A stretch of 64,000 nucleotides of DNA from Littorina saxatilis (GCF_037325665.1 NC_090250.1:41536244-41600243); one strand, 5' to 3'. Counted from the stretch's first letter, positions 1-11,014 are shown. Made by a program: numbers and translations. Notes: a model not told the origin generated them from the sequence alone.

Positions 1-518
1 TAAATGTAAGGCGGTTCTTTTCAGATAACCGCGCAACATATTCGTCATACAGTTCGTAAAACTTCCTCTTCTGTTCCTCTTCCATCGTTGTCATTTGCAG
101 AAGTGAAAAGTCAAGTATGCGCTTCCTTTTGACAGTGACAAGACATTTTAGCTCGTCGTGAACTATTCTCATACGCTGAATGGCTGAACATTTGTTGACA
201 GTGACAAGACATTTTAGCTCGTCGTGAACTATTCTCATACGCTGAACGGCTGAACATTTGTTGAAACATTGATCGACAGTTGTACCGGGACAAAGTCCGA
301 TCGGCAGTTGTACTGGTAGGATTGGCTATCATACCGGTACAATTGCCGATCGGACTTTGTCCCGGTACAACTGTCGATCAATGTTTTTACAATGAAAATC
401 GGGTGTTCTACCAAAATAAGCTGGTAGAAACTCGGATCGGCAGTTGTACCGGGACAAAGTCCGATCGGCAATTGTACCGGTACGATAGCCGATCCTACCA
501 GATCGCTGGTTCTACCGT

Positions 519-522
<4 letters not shown>
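1..522 (-). mobile_element. Terminal 5' part of an integrase-bearing TIR transposon, left copy
   Basis: Bases 1-115 match the beginning of the integrase gene at 29531-29645 (reading leftwards, including the predicted ATG context). Then come two 66-bp tandem units and a terminal region of repeated inverted motifs rich in GTACCGGGACAAAGTCC. The element ends at about 522 in CTACCGTGACA, the reverse complement of the left terminus TGTCACGGTAG at 26717, and is flanked by (TA)n. The rest of the element lies to the left of the window. Unlike the right copy, this copy keeps the true right terminus. Confidence 0.85.
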
Positions 523-550
<28 letters not shown>

Positions 551-1035
551 CGACCTCAAATTTCGTGACTTTCAAATTTAAACAACAATTACAACAGTTA
601 TATCCTGATTCCAAAATGTTCACTATGTATTTTCAAAGTGGTTGTTTGAATAAAACATAGTCAACCCATTAATACCTTGAACAAAATCAATCAACTGTCC
701 GTCAGCTGTGTCTTCGTGTTCATGCACTATATCCGTCTTCTTGTCATTTTCAGTTGATTGTGAACAACACCCTATGCGCATCTTATCCACATCATCCGAG
801 TCTACCAGCCACCGCCATTACTTCTGTGAACGTCAGGAATGACATCAGTGTCACCCACTTGAATCTCCTGTGTTCCATGTGACGTAATACGAATGCATAC
901 GTTACGTCACCGTGTGTCCGTGAACTCAAGATGTGAATGTGACGTACCTAAAGGTATTGGACATGACGTCACGTTGGAAGGATTGATCGGTATTCTCGCC
1001 GAAGACACATGAACAAATATTTGGTGATGTCGATG
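551..1035. other. No gene recognised between transposon end and LINE
   Basis: The same sequence recurs at about 30125-30610. It contains several CRE-like TGACGT/ACGTCA words (around 880-980) but no convincing open frame, RNA gene or repeat structure. Confidence 0.5.
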
Positions 1036-1090
1036 TTTTAAGTGAGTTCACGGTGGGATGTTGTTGTTGTTGCTGCTGCTGCCGTTGTAG

Positions 1091-1130
<40 letters not shown>

Positions 1131-1175
1131 GTTGTTGTTGTTGATGTTGTTGTTGTTCTTCTTCTTCTTGTTTTC
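1036..1175. repeat. (TTG)n repeat flanking the LINE, 5' side
   Basis: A leader containing GTGAGTTCACGGTGGGATG is followed by a long (TTG)n run. An almost identical leader plus (TTG)n run occurs just after the LINE at 3280-3430, and a decayed third version lies near 3620-3660. The right copy has the same arrangement with different repeat lengths (30621-30760). Apparent Cys-, Val- and Thr-rich reading frames here are microsatellite artefacts. Confidence 0.85.
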
Positions 1176-1179
1176 CCCG

Positions 1180-3263
1180 CTAGTCAGCTGCCAGATGTAT
1201 TCAGTGATTATTTCATCAAGAAGGTTTCTGATATTCGTTCTGAACTTGATCAGATGAGTGCACATTCTGCTTCCTCCAGTCATGTTGATGTTCCCACTCA
1301 TTGTTCTTTTCCATCATTTCAGCCAATCAGTGAAAAAGACCTTAAATCCATTATTCTGAAGTCCAAACCAACAACTTGTCCACTTGATGCCATACCCACA
1401 CCACTGCTTTTTGAGCATCTTGATGTGTTGTTGCCAACTCTTACTCAAATTGTCAATGATAGCCTGTTATCTGGTGTTTTTCCATCATTGTTCAAAACTG
1501 CACTTGTCAAACCACTTCTCAAAAAAACCTAGTCTTGATGTCAATATTTTGAAGAATTATCGTCCTGTATCTAATTTATCATTCTTGTAGAAAGTTTTTG
1601 AAAAGGTAGTTTTGAAGCAGCTGTTGTCATATTTGAACACCCATGATTTGATCTCGCACTCTCAGTCCGCTTATCGCCCTTCTCATTGTACTGAAACAGC
1701 CCTACTTAAAGTAATCAGTGACATTCTGTCTGCTCTGGATGGTGGTGATGTGTCAGTGCTTACCCTACTTGACCTTTCTGCAGCGTTCGACACGATTGAC
1801 CATGTCACGCTTCTCCATAGACTCTGTACGGCATATCCGCTCCACCGCTAGCATGGCTTGAGTCCTACCTCATTGGCAGGACTCAGGCTGTGCTTGTCGA
1901 TGGCCAGATGTCTGCTCCAGCCCCACTTTCTTTCGGCGTTCCTCAAGGTTCAGTACTCGGTCCCATCCTTTTCATCATGTACACTAAGCCCCTCTCCACA
2001 CTGATTCATAACCACTCTGTTTTAAATCAGTCTTTTGCTGATGACACCCAGCTGTATAAACCCAGTCCCCCTGCAGAGACACATTCCGGCATCCAGACCA
2101 TTCAGACATGCATCACTGATGTTAAATCTTGGATGGTCGATAACAAACTCAAGCTGAATGATGATAAGACTGAAGTCTTACTGTGCAAAAAGAAGAACAC
2201 TACATTTCCCTCTCCCCAACCTGTTTCTGTTCAAATAGGCAATACCGACATTCTTTTCTCACCATCAGCTAGAAACCTTGGATTCACCCTTTCATCTGAC
2301 ATGACCCTTAACAAACATATATCTTTAGTCTGTAGAGCAGCTTATTTTGAGCTTCGTAAGATCAGCACCATTCGCCACACACTCTCCTCTCAAACAACTA
2401 ACACTCTTGTCTGTGCCTTTGTTCTTTCTAAACTTGACTACTGCAACTCTCTTCTCTCTGGCTGTCCTCTGTACCTCCTGCATAAACTACAAAAAGTCCA
2501 AAACTCGGCAGCACGCCTCATTCTCAAAGCACGAAAACGAGATCACGCAATGTTCACCACTTCTTCACACACTGCACTGGTTACCTATTCAAGCCCGCAT
2601 TGACTACAAACTGTAAACCCTCTGCTTTAACTTCTTTTCTGGCTCGTCTCCTGCTTACTTCTCTGAACTCCTCACCGTCTATTCTCCAGCAAGACAACTC
2701 CGTGCCTCTTCTGACTGTCGCATCCTTACCATTCCACACACCAAAACCAAAACATACGGACAACGCACTTTTACTTTCTGCGCACCCACACAATGGAATT
2801 CTCTCCCCTTTCACATCCGCCACTCTCAGTCACCCCAAGCATTCAAACGAGCACTTAAAACGCACCTCTTCAAGAAATACAACCCCTGATTTTGTTTTCT
2901 CAGTCCATCAGTAGGCTACATGTAGTGTATTTGTTGTTTTAGTGATAATGTATATAAACATCTAGGACTGTTTTCAGCATTGTTGATAACATGTTCTGTT
3001 TGATTAAGGGTATTCAGCTGGTATTTCCTTGTTTTTTACTACCTATTTTATTCATGTTTTTATTACTTAGTTAGTGAAAGAATCTTTTGTAATGTATGTG
3101 TGATGGTGTATGCTTTTAATTAAGCGTTGTCGACTATGAATGTAGATGTAAATGCTTGTATAACTGTGTTTTAATTTTAAATGTGTCAAGCGCAAAGAGC
3201 ATAATTGTAAAGTTATGATGTGGCGCTATATAAATGCTCATTTATTATTATTATTATTATTGT
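1180..3263 (+). mobile_element. 5'-truncated CR1/L2-like LINE with decayed reverse transcriptase, left copy
   Basis: Conceptual translation shows non-LTR reverse transcriptase blocks in order: KNYRPVSNLSFL (about 1546-1590), QSAYRPSHCTETALLK, LLDLSAAFDTIDH (about 1768-1803), FGVPQGSVLGPILF (about 1930-1975) and the catalytic FADD box (about 2033). Thumb sequences such as DVKSWMVDNKLKLNDDKTE and LSKLDYCNSLLSG follow. The 3' end, GCGCTATATAAATGCTC followed by (ATT)n, is the microsatellite-type tail usual in the CR1/L2 group. The endonuclease half is missing. Reading frame breaks (a frameshift near 1525, a stop near 1590, frameshifts near 1850 and 2560) make it inactive. The copy at 30765 shares these breaks, so decay predates the duplication. 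Confidence 0.88.
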
Positions 3264-3377
3264 TCTTCTTCTTCTATGTTTGAAGTGAGTTAACGGTGGG
3301 ATGTTGTTGTTGTTGTTGCTCCTGCTATTGTTGTTGTTGTTGTTATTGTTGTTGTTATTGTTGATGGTGGTGTTGTT

Positions 3378-3427
<50 letters not shown>

Positions 3428-3660
3428 AGTGTACTTCTTCTTCTTCTTCATGCAAATATATGAAGTAGGACATTTTGGTGTGTAATTTCCTCCAAAGGTT
3501 GTTTCTCTCTTCGTTGTTATTTCAAACGTAAATGCCAGGTGAGAGTATTTGCGTGAGAGCAACGCTTGTATGTTTGTTTTAATTGATCTTATATTTTTGT
3601 CTTTACTAACTAATTAACTGTTGCGGTGTGATGTTGTTGTTATTGTCGTCGTTGTTGATA
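3241..3660. repeat. LINE (ATT)n tail and second (TTG)n block
   Basis: The LINE's terminal (ATT)n at 3241-3262 is followed by a TTC-rich bit, the repeated leader at 3280-3300 and (TTG)n to about 3430. A further short decayed relative follows near 3620-3660. The right-copy counterpart is 32826-33240. No gene is seen. Confidence 0.8.
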
Positions 3661-4349
3661 TCGGTGCTGGTGGTTGTAATGATGCTGGTGGTCATTGAAT
3701 ATAGTATGAAACCACTGATTGCGCTAGCTGCTTTGTCTAAAATGAGAAAATGAACCATGGCAAATTGCTTTCCTTTTTACGTTTTGTCAACTTTTGACTT
3801 AATTTTAACGTCGATCAGGAATCGAGGCCATTCCCAGAAAACTACAAGACAGATGTTTATGAAACTTTGCAAGTGCGGTCTTGCAAAAAATATCCCGACT
3901 TCGTGGGTTTTTTCTAATTTTTCGACAAATGACTTTGATGACGTCATATCTGGTTTTACGAAAGTTGAGGCGGCACTGTCACGACCTCTTTTTTTTTTTT
4001 TTTAAGAAAATGAATTGAAATTGTGCTTAAACAATCTTCGCCTAAGTCCGGACAATGGGATTACAATGGGATTACATTACAGCTCGGAACTTTAAAAACT
4101 AATCAATTAGTTTGTTCATTAATGTTGTATTTACAAAGGATATTCAAATTCCAGATTTCACAATTGTTGCATTGTATCCTTTACCTTCTTCTGAATCCAA
4201 AACTGTGTACAAATGATGTATTTGGATTAAAAACAAGCTAAACAAATCAAGAAAATTCGTGTTATGCAAATTGGGTTCATATGGCATGCGATGTGATACA
4301 GAGACAATATGTCGGCGCTGTTTCGGGGGTTTCGGCCAGCCAATATATA

Positions 4350-5867
4350 CTGTTCAAAAAAAGAAACGCATAGTTGCTACTTGCCAAATTTGTTTTATTT
4401 TTCGAAAAAATTAACAGAAAATCCAATATTTAGATTATTTGTTTGAAATTTGGTATGGACACAGTTGAATGCACACACAGTTCATTTGCATCTTCAAATC
4501 AATCAGTCAATCAATACGATTGGGTGCCGAGGCTGTCAAGTCAGTAGGGGGTGTGACTGCCTTGAGCGGCAACAACTGCCCGGCACCTTCTGGGCATGGA
4601 CTGGATCAGATGCCGGATATCTTGCTGTGTTATGGTGTCCCACTCCTCCTGAAGTGCCTGCAATAGATCGCGGTGATTTGCCGGCGCTTCTTCTCGCCTG
4701 CGCACACGTCTGTCCAATTCATCCCGGAGGTGTTCTATCGGGTTCATGTCTGGCGACATGGATGGCCAGGGAAGCACCTGGACATGGTGGTCGGTGAGGA
4801 ACTGGGTGGTGAGTCGTGCTGTGTGCGGGCGAGCGTTGTCCTGCTGGAATATGGCATCCTGGTCAGCCAGAAGAGGAAGGGCGTGTGGGCGCAGAATTTC
4901 CTCCACGTATCGCTGGGCAGTTATGCGCCCTTGGACGTGCACCAGGGTGCTCCTTCCAGCGGTATTGATCGCCCCCCACACCATGACGCCTCCACCACCA
5001 TGAACGGGTGCCTCATCCACACAGTTGGGCGCGTAACGTTCGTTTACTCTCCGGTAGACCCTCCTCCGACCATCATGTCGCTGGAGCAGGAAGTAGGACT
5101 CGTCGCTGAACCACACGTGTCTCCAGTGATTCCGGACGGTCCAGCGAAGGTGCTGGTTGCCCCACTGCACTCGGTTCTGGCGATGGCGGCGGGTGAGGAC
5201 AGCTCCTCTGTGAGGTCTGCGAGCTCTCAAACCAGCTTCATGCAGGCGGTTCCGCACGGTCTGGTCCGATAATCGGTGTGGCCCGGGGAGAGCCTGGACA
5301 GAAGATGAGGCCGACAGGAAACGATTCCGGAGGTGGCGGAGCCGTATGAAGCGGTCGTGAGCAGCAGTTGTCGCCCTTGGTCTTCCCGCTCGTGGCAAGT
5401 CAGCAACGGAGCCAGTGGCTTGAAACCTGACCCACAGTCTACTGATGGTGCTCTGGGACACGTGGAAGCGCCTGGCGATTGCACTTTGACTTTGGCCTGC
5501 TTGTAAACGACCCAATGCAATTTGGCGGTCTTCTCTGCTCAATCGGGCCATCTTTCGTCGCTGAATTGTCGTCTGATTTCTTTGTGGCGAACAATCCGCT
5601 TTTATGGGTTTTGGAAGACATGGTGAGAGCTCAATATTCCCCGAGTTTCACGAAATTACACTGAAGCATGACGAGTGGTCATGCCAAATGAGCAATTTTG
5701 ACATTGTAGCCACTGATAACGCATGCGTCACGTGCAGAGCTCACTTGTGGCAATGGACGAAAGGTCGACGACCAGATAAACATTTTCTGCAGTTTGGTGG
5801 ATATCCTTGTAGCCATATAACTAAATTAACCAAATATTACAAGCTATGCGTTTCTTTTTTTGAACAG
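4350..5867 (-). mobile_element. Tc1-like DNA transposon, apparently intact, left copy
   Basis: The element has perfect 24-bp terminal inverted repeats beginning CTGTTCAAAAAAAGAAACGC at both ends and is flanked by TA dinucleotides (4348-4349 and 5868-5869), the target duplication of the IS630-Tc1-mariner superfamily. Length is 1518 bp with one uninterrupted transposase gene on the minus strand. It sits inside an older Helentron-like element. The identical arrangement at 33929-35446 shows it inserted before the duplication. Confidence 0.93.
4541..5551 (-). CDS. Tc1-like DD34E transposase, left copy
   Basis: A single uninterrupted 336-residue frame. It would bind the terminal inverted repeats and catalyse cut-and-paste transposition into TA. 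A paired-type helix-turn-helix lies at residues 1-50 (QSAIARRFHVSQSTISRLW), a GRPR linker at 56-59 and a second DNA-binding helix set at about 65-120. The catalytic triad is D150 (WFSDES), D238 (QQDNARPH) and E273 (MNPIEH), with 34 residues between the last two, the classical Tc1 spacing. Length matches the family's usual 330-350. The start is the only ATG that includes the full helix-turn-helix. The 34120 copy differs at residue 28 (Arg here, His there). With perfect terminal repeats and no breaks this may encode an active enzyme, but activity is inference. Confidence 0.93.
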   Translation of the reverse strand: MARLSREDRQIALGRLQAGQSQSAIARRFHVSQSTISRLWVRFQATGSVADLPRAGRPRATTAAHDRFIRLRHLRNRFLSASSSVQALPGPHRLSDQTVRNRLHEAGLRARRPHRGAVLTRRHRQNRVQWGNQHLRWTVRNHWRHVWFSDESYFLLQRHDGRRRVYRRVNERYAPNCVDEAPVHGGGGVMVWGAINTAGRSTLVHVQGRITAQRYVEEILRPHALPLLADQDAIFQQDNARPHTARLTTQFLTDHHVQVLPWPSMSPDMNPIEHLRDELDRRVRRREEAPANHRDLLQALQEEWDTITQQDIRHLIQSMPRRCRAVVAAQGSHTPY

Positions 5868-5977
5868 TATACATGTATGATTCACTAGTCTTAGTGAAAA
5901 AAAATGCGGTTCGTTCAGTTTCATTCTGTAATGTCCACAAATTGACTTAATGCATTGATTTTGCTTTATGAGACGTG

Positions 5978-6608
5978 TTTCTCTCACAGTGTTTCTCTGG
6001 AAGCAGTCCCGCACACACGCTATGTATGACAACACAATGAAGTGTAGAAATCAGGTTGACCTTCTCACTTTGTATTTTGAAATAAATACGAAATTATAAA
6101 GTTGTGAGTAAAAATGGAGTCTGTACGCGCTGTGTGTTGGCATGTGTTTGTCCAATATTTGTAAAATCCTTGAGTGATACAGGAAATTTACACATATGCT
6201 GACATTTTCAGAGATTTTTGTAAAATTCCTGGTTTTGAGAATTTACTGTAACATATACACTTGTAGTTAAGCAGTAAAGTAGAGCGGGGTAAGCTGCAAC
6301 ACGTTTTGTTCAAATTGTCCCCTTGCAGTGCCTTACTACAAGACAGGACTCTCCTTACATCGGCTTGATGAGAAGTCGCTCGCCTTTAAGCAGCTCATGT
6401 TTCTTTTTGTCCAAAGCAAAAAGCGCTATAGCTTTAACGTCACACAATAATATACCAATGCCCATTATTTTACAACTTGCCCTATAGGCGGGGTAAGTTG
6501 TAACAGTAGAGCTGGTTGTAGCCTTGTGTGCTTCCGTGTAACCATTGCTTTTAACCTGAAATCACACACTTATATCACATGTTAGCAAGGCAACAACAGA
6601 GGAAACAA
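5978..6608. other. No gene recognised
   Basis: AT-rich sequence shared with 35557-36158 and 36744-36774. No RNA gene, coding frame or repeat structure was recognised. It contains the target site (6579) used by the Helitron of the right copy and the site used by the SINE at 6609. Confidence 0.5.
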
Positions 6609-7019
6609 TTAATCAATCAATGAATGAGTCTTATATCGCGCATATTCCGTGGGTACAGTTCTAGGCGCTCTGCAGTGATGCCGTGTGAGATGACATTTTA
6701 TACGGCCAGTAGATTGCAGCCATTTCGGCGCATATTTACCTTTCACGGCCTATTATTCCAAGTCACACGGGTATATGTAGACAATTATTAACTGTGCCTA
6801 AGCAATTTTGCCAGGAAAGACCCTTTTGTCAATCGTGGGATCTTTAACGTGCACACCCAATGTAGTGTACACGGGGGGAGGTTCGGACACCGAAGAGAGT
6901 CTGCACACAAAGTTGACTCTGTGAAATAAATTTCCGCCGAATCTGGGATCGAACTCACGCTGACAGCGGCCAACTGAATACAAATCCAGCGCGCTACCAA
7001 CTGAGCTATATCCCCGCCC
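6609..7019 (-). mobile_element. tRNA-derived SINE, family 1
   Basis: Read on the minus strand it begins with a tRNA-like head (GGATATAGCTCAGTTGGTAG as A box; GAGTTCGATCCCAG as B box). Its body contains CAACTTTGTGTGCAGACTC, and it ends ACGGAATATGCGCGATATAA followed by (GATT)n. The right copy has the uninterrupted target at about 36770, so this insertion is specific to the left copy. The flanking duplication is only about 3 bp. Confidence 0.88.
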
Positions 7020-7128
7020 AAGAGCAACAACTTCAGTCACGACGACGACGTGTTGTGGAAATGGGAAAAAACGATGAAAATGTTAACCCTTCACATCTGG
7101 GCATGGTTTATTGGTAGAAATGTATTCA

Positions 7129-8156
7129 TCTATATATATATACGACTAGTGTCTGTGTGTCTGTGTGTCTGTGCGCGATGCACGGCCAAAGTTCTCGATG
7201 GATCTGCTTCAAATTTGGTGGGCTTATTCAGAGAGACCCCGGACACAACCTCATCGATGAGATATTTTCAACACGTGCTCTCAGCGCGCAGCGCTGAACC
7301 GATTTTGGTTCCACCTGAGCTACCCGGGCCCCCATACCGACACACCAAAGCCGCTAGACCACATCACAACGCCAAAGTTCTCGGTGGATCTTTTTCAAAT
7401 TTGGACACCGTATTCAGCTACACCCCGGACACAACCTCATCGACTGAGATATTTCAACACGTGCTCGCAGCGCGCAGCACTGAACCGATTTTGGTTTTTC
7501 TCTTCATTTCACCATTCCCAGTAACTCTTCCTTATCTTCTCCAGTGTTTTGCGTTTATCTCCCTTCCTTCGTGTGGCTTCAATCCATATTCCCGTTACTA
7601 CGTTACTATGTTTAGAATGTCACTGCGCTGTCCAGAACGCTTCCCTTGCACCCGTAAGTTGTTCTTACTGTCAAAGTGAAAAGGTCGAATCAATTTATAG
7701 CCACGCGAAAAATACACTGTCACCTATCTCTATATATTTATAGATATAGATATACATATATATATACGGCTTCTCTGTGTGTGTGTGTGTGTTTGTGTCT
7801 GTGTGTGGGCAACACCTGTGGATTGTAGAGTTCTGTTTGTGATGTGGTCTGGCGGCATTGGTGAACCACTGTACATAAAGGGAAAGTTTGTGTGCGCGCC
7901 TGTGTGTGTTTTTAATCTAAGACAAATGTCGCCAATGTTTTTACAGAGTGACGTTAAATAAACGATTTTATCAATTTATATGTGGGTCTGAAATGTTCAG
8001 GCCTTCCTTCCAGAAGCCATAACAGTTATTCTCAATCCCGTTTGAGTGGACTTCGGCTTCAAATATGATTGTGGTGTTTCGGCACTCGGTTACATTTGGC
8101 CACGCTGTCTGTCTCTGTCTCGCGATTCACCCCGGCGAAGCCTGGTATTCCTCTAG
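7129..8156 (+). mobile_element. Non-autonomous Helitron, probably chimeric
   Basis: It begins TCTATATATATATACGACTA and ends in CTAG, with the hairpin CCCCGGCGAAGCCTGG about 11 bases before the end: the Helitron signature of 5' TC, a 3' palindrome and CTRR. It lies between A (7128) and T (8157) with no target duplication. The right copy has the exact empty site (ATTCA|TAAAAT near 36880). Internally there are two tandem half-units, 7129 to about 7740 (matching 36159-36743) and about 7741-8156, each starting with a (TA)n/(GT)n stretch. The second contains a segment also found at 47625-47880. No Rep/helicase gene is present. Confidence 0.85.
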
Positions 8157-8193
8157 TAAAATATATATGTGAACAGAAATCGATGTCGTTTTT

Positions 8194-8254
8194 ACATTTA
8201 GTCAAGTTTTGACTAAATGTTTTAACATAGAGGGGGAATCGAAACGAGGGTCGT

Positions 8255-8302
<48 letters not shown>

Positions 8303-9094
8303 TGTCTGTGCGTGTGTGTGTGTCTGTGCGTGTGTGTGTGTAGAACGATTCAGACCAAACTGCTGGACCGATCTTTATGAAATTTGACATGAGAGTTCCT
8401 GGGAATTATATCCCCGGACGTTTGTTTTCTTTTTTTCGATAAATACCTTTGATGACGTCATATCCGACTTTTTGTAAAAGTTGAGGCGGCACTGTCACAC
8501 CCTCATTTTTCAATCAAATTGATTGAAATTTTGGCCAAGCAATCTTCGACAAAGGCCGGACATCGGTATTGCATTTCAGCTTGGTGGCTTAAAAATTAAT
8601 TAATGACTTTGGTCATTAAAAATCTGAAAATTGTAAAAGAAAAAAAAAATTATAAAACGATCCACATTTACGTTCATCTTATTCTTCATCATTTTCTGAT
8701 TCCAAAAACATATAAATATGTTATATTTGGATTACAAACAAGCTCTGAAAATTAAAAATATAAAAATTATGATCAAAATTAAATTTTCGAAATCAATTTA
8801 AAAACACTTTCATCTTATTCCTTGTCGGTTCCTGATTCCAAAAACATATAGATATGATATGTTTGGATTAAAAACACGCTCACAAAGTTAAAACGAAGAG
8901 AGGTACAGAAAAGCGTGCTATCCTTCTCAGCGCAACTACTACCCCGCTCTTCTTGTCAATTTCTCTGCCTTTGCCACGAGCGGTGGACTGACGATGCTAC
9001 GAGTATACGGTCTTGCTGAAAAATTGCATTGCGTTCAGTTTCATTCTGTGAGTTCGACAGCTTGACTAAATGTAATTTCGCCTTACGCGACTTG
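8194..9094 (+). mobile_element. Helentron-like non-autonomous element (H1)
   Basis: It starts ACATTTAGTCAAG as the first arm of a terminal hairpin and has a (GT)n microsatellite about 60 bp in. It ends TTACGCGACTTG, with the inverse motif CTTGACTAAATGT placed about 25 bp inside the 3' end. Asymmetric terminal inverted repeats, a microsatellite near the 5' end and insertion in a T run are known traits of Helentron-derived non-autonomous elements. The right copy lacks it (empty site near 36916). No open frame is meaningful. Confidence 0.8.
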
Positions 9095-9153
9095 TATCTT
9101 ACGTCCGTAAAAAGAAGAGAAAAGCACTGGTTAATCAATAACAAAGTTGTCAA

Positions 9154-9940
9154 CAAGTCGCGTAAGGCGAAATTACTACATTTAGTCAAGCTGTGTAACT
9201 CGCAGAATGAAACTGAACGTAGTCCGCCACTAGTGCAAAAGGCAGTGAAAGTGACGAGCCTGTTTGGCGCGGTAGCGGTTGCGCTGTGCTTCATAGCACG
9301 CTTTACTGTACCTCTCTTCGTTTTAACTTTCTGAGCGTGTTTTTAATCCAAACATATCATATCTATATGTTTTTGGAATCAGGAACCGACAAGGAATAAG
9401 ATGAAATAGTTTTTAAAACGATTTCCGAAATTTAATTTTAATCATAATTTTTATATTTTTAATTTTCAGAGTTTGTTTTTAATCCGAATATAACATATTT
9501 ATATGTTTTTGGAATCAGAACATGATGAAGAATAAAAATAAAAGTAATTTTGGATCGTTTTATAAAAAAAATAATTCTAATTACAATTTTCAGATTTTTA
9601 ATGAACAAGGTCATTTATTAATTTGTAAGCCTTCATGCTGAAATGCAATACCGAAGTCCGGCCTTCGTCGAAGATTGCTTGGCCAAAATTTCAATCAATT
9701 TGATTGAAAATTGAGGGTGTGACAGTGCCGCCTCAACTTTTACAAAAAGCCAGATATGAAGTCATAAACGACATTTATTGAAAAAATGAAAAAAAATCTG
9801 GGGATATCATACCCAGAAACTCTCACGTAAAATTTCATAAAGATCGGTCCAGTAGTTTACTCTGAATCGCTCTACACACACACACATACGCACAGACACA
9901 CAGACACACAGACACACACACACACACACACACACATACA

Positions 9941-9990
<50 letters not shown>

Positions 9991-10052
9991 CACGACCCTC
10001 GTCTCGATTCCCCCTCTATGTTAAAACATTTAGTCAAAACTTCACTAAATGT
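9154..10052 (-). mobile_element. Helentron-like non-autonomous element (H2), inverted relative to H1
   Basis: Same family as H1, reversed: it starts CAAGTCGCGTAAGGCG and ends ACTAAATGT before an A run, with (CA)n at 9878-9985. It lies 59 bp from H1, so the two form a nearly 1.9-kb inverted pair. The right copy has an empty site (about 36975) with two fewer A residues than the sum of the flanks here. Confidence 0.82.
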
Positions 10053-10166
10053 AAAAATGAGGTGAAGTTAGGTTTTAACACTGCGACAACCTGCTTCGTC
10101 AGTTGTTGTTACAACATACACTTCACTATACCTACTTTCTTTGACTTCATATAGTATCTGAATGCG

Positions 10167-10468
10167 AACCGGCACGGTTGGCCTAGTGGTAAGGCGTCCG
10201 CCCCGTGATCGGGAGGTCGTGGGTTCGAACCTCGGCCGGGTCATACCGAAGACTTTAAAATTGGCAATCTAGTGGCTGCTCCGCCTGGCGTCTGGCATCA
10301 TGGGGTTAGTGCTAGGACTGGTTGGTCCGGTGTCAGAATAATGTGACTGGGTGAGACATGAAGCCTGTGCTGCGACTTCTGTCTTGTGTGTGGGGCACGT
10401 TATATGTCAAAGCAGCACCGCCCTGATATGGCCCTTCGTGGTCGGCTGGGCGTTACGCAAACAAACAA
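10167..10468 (+). mobile_element. tRNA-derived SINE, family 2 (left copy)
   Basis: The tRNA-like head has A box TGGCCTAGTGGTAAGG and B box GGTTCGAACCT. The body carries GGCGTCTGGCATCATGGGG and GCCCTTCGTGGTCGGCTGGG, and the tail is (CAAA)n. An 11-bp target duplication ATCTGAATGCG is at 10156-10166 and 10469-10479. The orthologous insertion is 37086-37389, so it predates the duplication. It is a SINE, not a tRNA gene: the acceptor stem does not pair and the body continues for about 300 bp. Confidence 0.93.
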
Positions 10469-10479
10469 ATCTGAATGCG

Positions 10480-10916
10480 TTGGTCGATGTCGTATCTGAC
10501 TACATCATCGCAACACTGAGTAATAAGTTTACTTTTGCTCCAGAACTTTATTTCATCAAAACTGTCAGTGGAAAAAGCTCAAATAAAAGAATAGCAACAA
10601 ACTCCAACATTTACTTTCAGACCAAAAAAACGGGGTTTCCTCCTTTACAAGTGCGTATATTTTGGCGAGTTGTTGGGGGGGGGGGGGGGGGAGGTAATTT
10701 CCTGAATATTTTTCAATAGTAATTAAATCTGGTATGGGATGTGCGCATATGCCAGTTTAAACGTTTCGCCCGGAACACTATTTTATTAATAATAATTTTT
10801 AAAAATTGATTGAACATACTTTATTTCTAAATGTTATATTCCATTATCTTACACACAAAAACCGTACAATTTCTGCTGCCTTAGTGATTAAAAGAGTCAA
10901 AGAGTGTCCCCTTTTT
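10480..10916. other. Unique sequence with poly-G run; no gene seen
   Basis: Shared with 37401-37836. It includes a poly-G tract of about 17 near 10675. No credible coding sequence; the frame reaching 10719 runs through the SINE and the G tract. Confidence 0.5.
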
Positions 10917-10978
10917 ACATTTAGTCAAGTTTTGACTAAATGTTTTAACATAGAGGGGGAATCGAGACGAGGGTCGTG

Positions 10979-11014
<36 letters not shown>

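Larger units (their letters stand above)
3779..5977 (+). mobile_element. Old Helentron-like non-autonomous element split by a Tc1-like transposon, left copy
   Basis: The left part (3779-4349) is a diverged relative of the family at 8194, 10917 and 48164. It has the terminal hairpin ACGTTTTGTCAACTTTTGAC after a T run, then GATGACGTCATATC, AAAGTTGAGGCGGCACTGTC and a TTAAAAACAAGC block. The right part (5900-5977) carries the family's 3' end (GTTCAGTTTCATTCTGT and a GAGACGTG terminus). A Tc1-like element occupies 4350-5867. The high divergence from the young family members makes this an older insertion. The right copy is 33358-35556. Confidence 0.75.

Noticed and set aside
10167-10240. tRNA gene at the A/B-box sequence (also at 22171, 37086, 15045, 51094, 44078, 6609)
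   Set aside because: Each is the head of a longer element with target duplications and a repeated body; acceptor stems do not pair, so they are SINEs.
10675-10692. G-quadruplex or functional poly-G element
   Set aside because: A simple homopolymer run that varies in length between copies; no further evidence.
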